Assembly (NCBI GenBank): GCA_963966185.1 | Contig: CAWZYM010000395.1 | Location: forward strand, 1 to 64,000 | Direction of reading: 5' to 3' | Length of the DNA: 64,000 nucleotides | Source: Rhabditoides inermis | Lineage: Eukaryota; Nematoda; Chromadorea; Rhabditida; Rhabditidae | Part shown: positions 54,985 to 64,000 of the stretch, piece after piece | How positions within the stretch are numbered: position 1 is the first letter of the stretch | Layout of the letters: each line of letters begins with the position of its first letter | Notes under the pieces: model-generated | The model's database searches: none | Told to the model about the DNA's origin: nothing | The model's input: the letters and a program-made list of their open reading frames with translations, nothing else | Translations under genes and position numbers: made by a program

Positions 54985-55870
54985 ATGTCAAACTCGAACA
55001 TGGAGCCGCTTCCGTTTGTGCGGAAGTTCGGCGGTCCAGGTGCGGGCACTATCGAGCCTGCTCCGTCGTCCAAAGGCGCGTACGGAGGCGGACGCTCCCT
55101 CGCGCAGCTCAAGGATACCAGTGCCTTCCCCGACGACGATCAGAACGCGTTCGTCGGTAGGTCCGGCGTTACTTTTCGTTTCTTATTTGTTCTGATACTA
55201 TCCGTTGTTTGTGGTACTGCTTCGCTTATTACATATTTATAGATTCTTATTTCTGTATTTTTGTTTGACAACATTTGTTCTTAGATGCGATGGGCACAGC
55301 GATCGTTCGGCAGCAGGTGACGGGCGCGTGTCGCAAGTGCGGATTCGCTGGACATCTCGCCTATCAGGTAGTATCGCGCTTTTCAATTAATTATGAATAG
55401 TTATTTTATTTCAGTGTCGCAACTTTATCCAGCTGAAGCCGGACGCTCCGGCTGTGTTGGATGTGAGCTCCACGTCGTCGTCGGAGTCGGATGAGGAGAC
55501 TCCCCTGCAGAGGGCGAAGAGAGGTCAGTACAATAATTAGGAAGTGGGAGAAGGATTGTGTTGCAGAGAAGAAGCTGGCGAAGAAGCTGAAAAAGAAGGA
55601 GAAAAAAGAGCGCAAGAAGGCGAAGAAGGAGAAGAAGCGGGCTCGCAAGGAGGCGAAGAAGGCACGGAAGGAGGAAAAGCGGAAGAGAAGGCACTCGTCG
55701 AGCGACGACAGCAGCGACAGTGACGGTGAGTGCGAGTGGGGAAAGGAACAGGAGACGACCGAGTCGGTTCAGATTCATCAGATGACAATCGCCGCAAGAA
55801 GAGGAAGAAGGAGAAGAGCAAGAAGCGTCGTCGCCACTCCTGCGACTCTTCTGATTCCGACTCTGACTAA
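54985..55870 (+). CDS. SREK1IP1: SREK1-interacting protein 1-like zinc-knuckle protein
   Basis: SREK1IP1 binds the splicing regulator SREK1 in the nucleus. Five exons: MSNSNMEPLPFVRKFGGPGA, the CCHC zinc knuckle CRKCGFAGHLAYQC (C-x2-C-x4-H-x4-C) directly followed by RNFIQLKPDAPAVLDVSSTS and SSESDEETP as in the vertebrate protein (ECRNFL..VLDVSSTSSEDSDEE), and a long lysine-rich tail (EKKLAKKLKKKEKKERKKAK) ending in serine/aspartate repeats (CDSSDSDSD). The N-terminus is longer than in vertebrates. ATG 54985 was chosen because it follows CCTATAGCG; an upstream in-frame ATG precedes that AG. Tail-to-tail with borealin (345 bp between stops). Confidence -1.
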
Positions 55871-56215
55871 CGTTCTGTTGATTTTTGATTATTTTTCGAT
55901 TCAATCAATTGTTGATTATTTTAGTAAATTTATTTCGAATGAAGTAATAAAGAACTTCATAAAACAAACGGTCATCGATATTTATTAAACATCAATAAAA
56001 CGCACAATCGAAGACACGCGGTAGAAGGGTGACACATTGCCCACATCAGAATTCGTCAAGTAATCAATACAATCAGTCGCAGTTCATACAAATAGAATGA
56101 GCGCTACAATACAGCACAGTTTAAAATCCTAGAAGTGGTGGAGGGGAAATTAGATGTAAAGACAAACTTATTACAGAGGAATCGGGAGTATGTACAGATT
56201 CCTTTTGTTGTACAT

Positions 56216-57314
56216 CTAGTTGGAGGTGTCCGTGACCATCTTCTTGCGGATAATGGTTTTGAGGGTGGTGGCGAGAGTGCGCGACTCCGGCGACAGCCCA
56301 TCCTCGTCGCGGTTCAGAAGCTGCAAGAGAGGATATGATAGAGGAGAAACGAGCGAACTGCTCACATCGTTGAGCACGTTGTCGGGTGCGATAAGAGGCG
56401 ATCCAGCCGCCGAAAACGCAACCTCATCCGGACGGGGAGCACGGAACACCGTACCACCACTACAATAGCAAAACGATGTGATAGAAGAGACAAAATAGAA
56501 TAAAAAACTCACTCAGAGTCGCCTCCTGCCTTGGGAGTGATGTAGGTGGGTATCTTGAAAGGCTTGCCCTTAGGAGTTTTCTCGCTGCGAGATTGCGAAC
56601 GGTGATGACTGCAATGAACAAATCATAGAAACACAATTCATGGACACACAGTACAAACACAATTACGCATCGCAGACTGCAAACAACATACTTGGGGGCA
56701 CGCTTGGCGGTCTGCATGTCGGCGGGGGGAGCTCGCGAGGGCGCCGCCGAAGCAGAACGGGCTCAACACAAACTGTGAGAAAAACAACACACCACGACTA
56801 GACTCACTGGAACGAACAGCTGCCGACGACGTCGGAGGCACGTCGTCATCAATCGGCACGTTCTCATCTGTCTCTAAAACATTGAACATTAATGACTCAA
56901 ACCCGAAATCAAATAAACACTAACAACCATTGGCGAATGCACTAACCAATTTCTTGCTCGTCGTCACCGGAAGTGGCAGACTCGTCAACGGTTTGCAAAT
57001 ACTGATACAGATTCATCTTCGCCAAATCCTGAGCCAACAATAATTATGAGTAGCAGTACAGGTTGATGACTACCGTAGGGAGACTTTTGATGACAGATGT
57101 GATCCGCTTCGAGTACTCGTCCACAAGGTAGTCCATCTTCGACCTCATCTGGGCCTCGCGCAGTTGAACTTAAATCAGATATGACATATTGATTGAAATA
57201 CATAAATACAACGAAACACTCACTTCCGTCTTGCAAAGTTGCGCTGAACTCGAGAATTTTCTTATCGGCAGCAGCCTGCTTGTTCTCAGTAGTCTTTGCC
57301 CGACGCGGAGGCAT
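56216..57314 (-). CDS. Borealin/CSC-1-like chromosomal passenger complex subunit
   Basis: Borealin forms a three-helix bundle with survivin and INCENP and targets Aurora B to centromeres and the midzone. Eight short exons: MPPRRAKTTENKQAAADKK, the long N-terminal helix (LREAQMRSKMDYLVDEYSKR, ITSVIKSLPTDLAKMNLYQY), an acidic linker (TVDESATSGDDEQEIG), a proline/serine-rich middle (SASAAPSRAPPADM, KTPKGKPFKIPTYITPKAGG), the conserved FRAPRPDEVAFSAAGSPLIA and a C-terminal LATTLKTIIRKKMVTDTSN. Helix spacing and the FRAP..DE..AFS..GSPL block fit the nematode CSC-1 type. The ATG at 57314 directly follows CTTTCAG. Divergence and short length make this a family call, not a certain ortholog. Confidence -1.
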
Positions 57315-57834
57315 CTGAAAGTTGCATAGAGTTGTGGAATTAAAACAAAACAAAAAAGATCAATTATCAAAAAAATAACACAAGAAATCAAAATGATTAG
57401 GATTCCCGCCAAATGATGCTGCTCGAATGAGATGAGAAGAGTAGAGTAGAGACGCAGAAAACTACGGTAGATCGCCAGAGCGTAGATATTCATCAGTACC
57501 TGCTGTTGATTCAAATCAAATTTATCAGAATTAGGGGTGTTTTATGAAATTATTTTTAGTTTTTTTGTTATATCTGGAATGCTATATTTCACATTACGAT
57601 GAATAATCTTACTCTGTCGTTATGTGTAGTGGGGTGTTTATATATCGATTGCTTCCCACTTTCAAGGATCAAGCCGCAACTGGTTGTTCATACGTTTCAC
57701 CGTTTATCGTTAACGATTCAATGCGAACGATCACGCATTTTTCATTCTCTTATAACTGTTTTCATTCTCATTTCATTCTCACGTTCGCGAGATGTATTTA
57801 TATATCATGTGTTCTCTGCGCGATATAACATTAT
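57315..57834. other. intergenic, no gene recognised
   Basis: AT-rich DNA between the borealin start and the 3' end of the next minus-strand gene. It probably contains the borealin promoter. Confidence -1.
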
Positions 57835-59362
57835 TTATATGGTATGTGCAATCCCCTGATTGCGCTTGTCGATGATGTTCTTGACCAGCTGGTTGTGGAT
57901 GGCATCGGCGTTGATCTTGAATGTGGACACGAAAGAAAAGTGATCCGATGGCCAGTCGTTGAACCTGTAGCTTTATCTTTATGACATTGTTGTACGCGCT
58001 GACTGACCAGTGGTTGGGAATGGGTTCTATCGGCAGCATGCCAGCGTACATCATGGATCGCACAGTGCGCATTGGTCCACGGTAGAAGATAAAATCGATT
58101 CTGTCTTGTGGTTCGGGAATCGTGTATAGCCACTCAGCATTCCACTTGTTCACCGTCGACCACGAGTTGGCTAAACGAGTTCATGAATTGTTGTCATAGT
58201 CTGCGTGTAGTGTGCTCACCTGGGTAGCGCAGTGGATCGGGATACATTTCTCTGTACGAGTCGGTCATGTTGAATGTGTGCTGCAGCATGCTCGTCGCTG
58301 GCCACGCGAACACCCAGTCGCCGTGTAAATGTCTAGATGATTCCAGTCAGTTCACTTTGTCTATTCATCTACCCACCGCGTGCTTTCAACCCAATCGAGG
58401 TGTGATGGCGCATTGAAATCTCCCATAACAATAAACGGATTGACGTCTGCCTTGCTCGCTGCTCGTCTCGCCTCTTCGTTTGCTAGCAGTTCCGCCATGT
58501 TTTGTACGCGACCTGTTGGTATTGTTCTTTTCCATTTGAACATTGAACAAGTGAGCTAGTTTGTAAACCTACCACTGTTTGCCGGTTGGTCCTCGCTTGC
58601 CATAATCTGTAGTCGTTCTGTCACCATCTTGTTGTTGGCTGCATACGGGCCGTATGCGAGGTAATCTGAACATTTTGATACTTACATTTAATATATTCTA
58701 CATCTACTCACTGAGATGCATACACCAAACTGTACTCTGGATGCCGCTATCGAGTTCGATGCGAATCCCCATGCTGTAGTTCGTATGGGAGAACGACATA
58801 GGAATAATCTGAACACTTGTTTTAATTTTAAATCAGTAATCGTACCTTGTGGGTGGTGAGGACAGCAGTATCTGGATATCCGTTGTCCATGAAGTTGTTA
58901 GACCGATTGTTACTCACTCCCATCCACCGTGGGCCGAGCAAGTCCAACAACTCGTTCAACACCTCCGGAGTGCTCACCTCCTACAATATCATGTTTGAGA
59001 TATACACAATCGTTACCATAACCGACCTGAAGACACACTACATCGGGGCTATGAATGTTTATGTGTTTCGCTATTTTAGCCATCCCGTCGTGAACCTTAA
59101 TCACAATTATGATGTAGTTGTTGTAATCAAATTAAACTTACATTTGTACCCGAGACCCAAATATTGAAAGTCATAGTAGTATATTCAGTGAATGATGTGT
59201 CCTGATACTCGTAGTCATATGTAGTATGGTATTGAGCGGACACGCTGCAATATAATATAAATATAAGAACATAAACTGCTGATTGATATAACTCTGATGA
59301 GTGACAACTTACCTAGAAAGTGCCAAAAGTAGTGCAGTCAATCGTGTCAATGTTGCCCACAT
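57835..59362 (-). CDS. secreted endonuclease/exonuclease/phosphatase-superfamily hydrolase
   Basis: A metal-dependent phosphodiesterase-fold enzyme (DNase I, sphingomyelinase and phosphoinositide phosphatase superfamily). A signal peptide (MWATLTRLTALLLALS) is followed by VSAQYHTTYDYEYQDTSFTE. Catalytic motifs appear in order across about 11 exons: MTFNIWVSGT (Asn), IHSPDVVCLQE (metal-binding Glu), IIPMSFSHTNYSMGIRIEL, VWCMHLSYLAYGPYA (His), PFIVMGDFNAPSHLDWVE (Asp/Asn), PQDRIDFIFYRG and NDWPSDHFSFVSTF (Asp-His dyad). All key residues are present, so it is probably active outside the cell or in a secretory compartment. The substrate cannot be told. Divergent from MMS19 (548 bp between starts). 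Confidence -1.
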
Positions 59363-59910
59363 CGTGAATGTACATGGTCGACGGGATTCAGGAGGTGCCT
59401 GCATGTGCACAATGCCGTTTGACCAACAACATAAAATACAGATAGTGAATCAAGTGTATACATTACGTGACAAGTGTATATTTTATCTTCATCTACAGAT
59501 TTACATATTAAATTAGTAAATTCTGGTTACCATAGTAGAATGATGGATGGGCAGATTGCTTTATAAGAGTGAATAGGTGTGCGATAATGATCGATGCGGC
59601 GTAAAGGAAATGCTGGAAACCAGCTATTCGCGTGCCAAGTGACGCCACCTACAAAGTGAACAGATTGAAGTAAGTTGAATACGACAATTCTCTTATCTGT
59701 TCTTGCAAGTGCGCACAGTTCAACACGATAAGCAATTGGAACGCAGTTACATGTCGCGAAACATGAAACGATCATATGACAATCACCGATCGAGTTAGCT
59801 CGTCTATCTTATCAGCAGGTCAAGTATGTACTGTTTGTGATTGTCGACCTTGCGTATCAGTGTCACCGTGCAACTATACTCACAATAATAAGGTCGCTTG
59901 TTGCTTGTAG
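59363..59910. promoter_or_regulatory. divergent intergenic region EEP hydrolase / MMS19
   Basis: No gene recognised. The MMS19 side ends with the acceptor-like TTGCTTGTAG directly before its ATG. Confidence -1.
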
Positions 59911-62228
59911 ATGTCGGACGCGGCAGCGTTCGCATCGGCCGCAGTGGCTGAGCTGGTGGCCGGCAGACAGCAGCTATCGCAGATCATGGAACAGCTAGGG
60001 TGGGCGAGAGAGAAAAAAAGGGATGTATGATGCGTTCTTGCAGACCGCCTCTCCTGTCCGAGGACGTGGACGTGCGTGACGCGGCGCTGGACAAGATGGT
60101 GCAAGTGGTACTAGCTGTGCCCAGCGACACACTCAGCGGAGAGCAGGGTGGGTGTCGACTCTCATTCCTCTCACACCCATTGTAGTGGGTCTTCTGCTCG
60201 ACTTCCTCATGGGTCGTATCGAGTCGTCGGCTCTGCACGGAGGCGACATCCTGCACGCGATCCGCCACCTCGTGCTCCACTCAAACAACCTGCCAGCCAA
60301 CTGCGCCGTGCCCATTGTGCATGCAGTATTCAAGGAGGGCAATGTGCAAGCGTGGCCCCAGAAGGAGAGGACACTCATGTACGATGTGCTACAGTTCCTC
60401 CTACACAATAGACTCGTAGGTAAGTGGAAACGAGTGTTGAGTCTTTTATTACAATGTTTCAGAGCTACTGCCGCTCGGCTCTGACTTCGTGATGACGTTC
60501 ATTCGGAGTGTGGGCGGAGAGCGCGACCCGCGTTGTCTACTCATTGTCTTCCGACTTTTCCTCATTGTCGCCGCAAAGTTCAACATGGGTGAGCTACTTT
60601 CTCTTGTTCGGCATATATTAATGTGTGCAGGCCCGCTGGCGGAGGATCTGTTCGAGGTGATCGCCTGCTACTACCCCATCGAGTACAAGCCGGTGAGTAT
60701 GCAGCATGCATTCTAAATTCTAAGATCAGTGTTCTTTTAGCTCCCTGGAGACGCAGCCTCTGTGTCGTCGGAGCAGCTGTCTGTGCTGTGTGGACAGTGC
60801 CTGCTCGCCAATTCCGCTTTTGCCCCCTTCTGCTACATGCTCATCGAAGAGAAGCTGACCGAGGAGGACACGACCGAGTCTGGCAAGCGACAGTGCTGCT
60901 CCCTCCTTGTCAGTGCTTTTTGTGTATAGTTGCATCAAGTTGATGTTGTTACAGGCTCGCGCGTGCGAGGTGTTCTCTCCGGCTGCCATCCTGCCGCACC
61001 TCGACCAACTCCTCGCCGCCCTTCGCGCCGTCGGACTCAATCCCAAAGAGGTGAGTGCGCAGTAGATGGATGGCGGATGTCATGTCGTGTTGCAGAAGGA
61101 TGCTATGAGCGACGAGCTGCGAGTGGCGGCACGCGCCGTCTGGGGTCTACTGGAGAAGGGCGCCCGCACCAATGCCAAGATTCTCGAGGGAGCTGCCGCC
61201 AGCATGCTTGAGAGTGAGTTGTCTGTGATATGAACGGATAGTGATTATGTGTTTTGAGACATGGAGCCGTTTGTCCTGCAGGCGGAGATGGGTCTGTCTC
61301 CACGCGCGCTGTCGCTGCTGGAGTGCGCTGCCCGATCGGCGCCCTCTGCCGCCCCCTCCATCGCAGACCGCACTCTCTCGTGGATCATCATGCTCATCCA
61401 GGGAGACACTGTGAACACGTCTGCGAACAGGGCGGACGTGGCCAAGGAGGCGCTGGGCGAGCTGCCGGGCTGGGTGGGACTGGCGGCCGATATGCACATG
61501 GGAGCTCTGCTCGCCCGCTACGCCCCCTCTCTCTTCGCCTCTCTCGACGCTGCCCGCGAGCTCACGCCCGCCGAGGCTGTTCGATGTGGTTACAGGTGTG
61601 CTGAGGTGAGTTTTACTCGTGTTTAAAAGAAATACATTTTATTATTGTGTAATTATATTAATGAAATCTAACATTTAGATTTACCTTCGTGTTGACGGTA
61701 ATTCGGAGGAGGATCGTGTGTCCAGGATGTTGTCGTGTGGTGTGAAGAGTGTGGAGGGAGAGGCGGAGAAAGCTGCTCTTCTCTCACTCGTCGGCGCCTT
61801 CTCCCAACTTCACTGGGACAAGTTCGAACTGCTCGTCACTCCATTCACTCGACAGACAGGTTGTGTGTGCGAATATTTTCGTGGGAATTTATTGATCTCA
61901 GATCTGCCCAAGTTGTTCTCGTTTGTGGCTGCGTCGGTGCACGACGAGAAATCGTGGCGGTTCTTCCGTCAGAACGCACTCGACTCGCTGACGTGTGACG
62001 TGGCCGCCAACTGTTGTTCCCTCCTCTCCCTCGCTGATCGACTGCGCGAGAACGAGACGCTCCTCCCACTCGTCATCCACGCTATCAGACAGCACATTCA
62101 CAAGATTGCGGTCAGTATAACGCACGGTTTTGTTATCTTACCTTTATTCAGGAGGGTGAATTGTCAGCAGAGAGTATGAGTGTGCTCGCCGTGTTTTGGA
62201 GGGATCTTCTCGCCAAGGCGAACCAGAG
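59911..62228 (+). CDS. MMS19: MMS19, cytosolic Fe-S assembly targeting protein (partial)
   Basis: A HEAT-repeat scaffold of the CIA targeting complex that delivers Fe-S clusters to DNA polymerases and helicases such as XPD. Thirteen exons visible: MSDAAAFASAAVAELVAGRQ, RDAALDKMVQVVLAVPSDTL, LLLDFLMGRIESSALHGGDI, the very typical FVMTFIRSVGGERDPRCLLI and GPLAEDLFEVIACYYPIEYK (compare the GEKDPRNL and EELFEVTSCYFPI blocks of the human protein), then LPHLDQLLAALRAVGLNPKE, LVWGLLEKGA-like helices and later HEAT repeats (WVGLAADMHMGALLARYAPS, RENETLLPLVIHAIRQHIHK). The last exon seen ends FWRDLLAKANQR at 62228. The C-terminal repeats are not in the window. The next intron contains a MITE and an RTE retrotransposon. 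The ATG directly follows CTTGTAG. Confidence -1.
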
Positions 62229-62263
62229 GTGAGATTTCTTTTTGAAGGTGAGATTTCTCTTAA

Positions 62264-62806
62264 AGGTAGTGTACCCTCTGAATCCCATATTAAAAATTAT
62301 CACGAATGTATTATCAATGCCTTTTAGAAATATTTTCATGCCGTTTGTGGTTGTTTGTGATGAAAAATAATGAAATTAAAAACTATCAAAAATTAATTTA
62401 AATCCAACATGATACGCATATTTACGCAACTTTTTTAACAGAACTTACTGCGTTTAGCAGATCATTTTTCTATCAGCTGTTCCCGCCTAATTCGTAAAAG
62501 AAACACATATTAAAAATGTTATCCAAAATAAGAATGACATAAGAAACAATATAAACACATGGAATTAAATTGTCTTTAATGAAACAACCGATAGTGTGGT
62601 CAAATTGTGTAACTTTGTGCAAGTTGTGCACACACCCCCGAGCTGATTAAAAGTTATTAGATTCTACGATTTCTCACTCCAATTTTCAAATGATTTTTTT
62701 TAAAACTAATTTGTTTCAGAATGTATATTTGCATTATCATAATTTACTCATTGAATCGTAAACAATGACATGTTATATCTACGCATACACCCAGATTCAG
62801 AGGGTA
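62264..62806. mobile_element. MITE with AGGTAGTGTACCCTCTGAATC ends
   Basis: Left end AGGTAGTGTACCCTCTGAATC preceded by TTAA; right end GATTCAGAGGGTAC is its inverted repeat, cut short by the RTE element. The ends resemble those of the MITE at 12478-13045. AT-rich, non-coding interior. Confidence -1.
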
Positions 62807-64000
62807 CTCACTCACTCACTCACTCCTCGGCCGATTCTCCGTAGATCATCTGGAGCATTGTCGCCCCTTAGCCGGCGAGCATCGCGTGAACCAGTTCTGA
62901 CCACTTGACGCGGTCTTGTGCCATGTCCATAACAGCGTCCATCCACTGCCCGTTGCGAGTGTTCCAAGCTCTGCGGAACGAAGTGTCTCTCGAGGTGACC
63001 TTGGCGCGCACGGCAGGCGTGGGCCCGACATCCTCCTTCAGCTTCTCGTCCCATGTGGCGCGTTTCCTTCCTGGGCCTCTTCTCCACTCCGGCGGCGGTA
63101 GTGTGAGCGCAGCTTGCTTCACAATCCGATGGTCTTCTCGTCGCAGCACGTGTCCCAAGAGACGAACTCTCGTTGCCGCCACTTGCCGCGAGGGGGTGGG
63201 CAGCTTGGACTTTTTGCGCAGGAGACGGGAGTAGATGTTGTTTACATCCCGATACAACTGCGAGTTGTGGCGACGGTTTGGGTAGAAGTAGCCTAACATC
63301 CGGCGCAAAAATTTGCGCTCCGCCGTATCCAGCTTCTCCTCGAGCTTCTTATTGAGAGCCCAAGTACCGGATCCGTAGAGCATCGCAGGTCGGATGGCGG
63401 TGAGGTAGATCCGCAGCTTGACGTGATTGGCGACGCTCGATCTCCACAAAACCTTTTCCAGCGAATTGAACGCGGAGCAGGCTTGGGCGATTCGCGCCTC
63501 CACATCCTTAGTAAGGTCGGCGTCGCTGCTAATCCACGAACCGAGGTAGCGGAAGTTGGTGGTCTGCGCGATCTTCTCTCCATTGACAGTGAACTCCTCC
63601 TTTACTCCTCGCGGGATTGTCATCGACTCGCACTTGTCCGGCCTGAGGGTCAGACCGTACGAGGCGGCGAGGTGACTGAGACGGTCGACAGCTTTCTGCA
63701 GGTTAACAGGGTCTTCTCCAAGCAGAGCAATGTCATCCGCGTAGTCGAGGTCGGTGACTTTCCGTCCTGTCGGGTGCAGCTCCACTCCTCCTCCACACTC
63801 CTCCACAACACGTCGCATCACGTCGTCGATGACATAGTTGAACAGGAGCGGGCCGCAAACGGATCCTTGGCGCACTCCAGTCCGGACGGCGAACTGCTGC
63901 GTGATTCCGCAAGGAGTGCGGACAGCGGCAGTAGTACGGCTGTACAGGTCTCGTAGAAGGTCGACTAGCGGGGCTGGTACTCCGTCGGCGCGCACCGCAT
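62807..64000 (-). mobile_element. RTE-type non-LTR retrotransposon, 3' part
   Basis: An open frame of 375 codons (63995-62868, continuing past the window edge) encodes RT motifs: FAVRTGVRQGSVCGPLLFNY, DLDYADDIALLGEDP (catalytic YADD) and NFRYLGSWISSDADL, then the RTE C-terminal region (LRIYLTAIRPAMLYGSGTW, ERKFLRRMLGY, RLLGHVLRREDHRIV, RRGPGRKRATW). The frame is unbroken, so the insertion is young. The 3' end is a short tandem (TGAG)n tail at 62807-62826, as in RTE elements, abutting the MITE terminal repeat. Confidence -1.

Overview
The window looks like a chromosomal segment from a small-genome invertebrate, most likely a nematode. Genes are split by many short introns, often 35-60 bp. Several genes have a splice-acceptor-like pyrimidine tract ending in AG placed 0-3 bases before the start codon, as expected for spliced-leader trans-splicing. 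The borealin-like protein resembles the nematode CSC-1 type, and an RTE-type retrotransposon is present. No species can be named from sequence alone.

Layout. 1-1.2 kb: 3-hydroxyacyl-CoA dehydrogenase (minus strand, cut by the window edge). 1.3-3.1 kb: a displaced copy of the 3' half of the DTL/CDT2 gene. 3.2-3.5 kb: tRNA-iMet and tRNA-Thr. 3.6-4.9 kb: unidentified gene fragments. 4.9-6.9 kb: a dead CR1/jockey-like retrotransposon split by a fold-back element. 7.0-9.2 kb: thirteen units of a 171-bp satellite. 9.6-17 kb: an unrecognised multi-exon gene whose introns carry three small transposons and an antisense LDL-receptor-like pseudogene. 17.9-18.3 kb: tRNA-Thr and two tRNA-Pro genes. 18.8-21.7 kb: DTL/CDT2 (minus), head-to-head with SRP68 (22.1-24.8 kb, plus). 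25-30 kb: transposon-rich DNA with tRNA-derived SINEs, a hAT-type MITE and large inverted repeats. 29.9-46.2 kb: a direct tandem duplication (units of 7.25 and 8.97 kb) carrying a multi-pass membrane protein, a four-TM-like protein, a neuropeptide-receptor-like GPCR and the 5' end of Dispatched. 45.7-50.4 kb: complete Dispatched. 50.6-52.8 kb: two acidic/lysine-rich genes, one CCDC9-like. 55-55.9 kb: SREK1IP1. 56.2-57.3 kb: borealin. 57.8-59.4 kb: a secreted endonuclease/exonuclease/phosphatase-fold enzyme. 59.9-62.2 kb: MMS19, running into a MITE and an RTE retrotransposon at the right edge.

The genes are mostly unrelated housekeeping functions: SRP targeting, replication licensing, chromosomal passenger complex, Fe-S delivery, splicing and Hedgehog-type release. 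What stands out is structural: (i) a circularly permuted copy of the DTL 3' end; (ii) a recent 9-kb tandem duplication whose breakpoint lies in the arm of a palindrome, with a deletion in one unit that makes a chimeric locus; (iii) two fold-back elements sharing termini and an AT target duplication; (iv) hAT-type MITEs filled with palindromic GRTTAAYC words and flanked by perfect 8-bp target duplications. GA/CT dinucleotide tracts are abundant in introns and intergenic DNA. Exon boundaries are read by eye from GT-AG signals and phase and have not been checked against transcripts.
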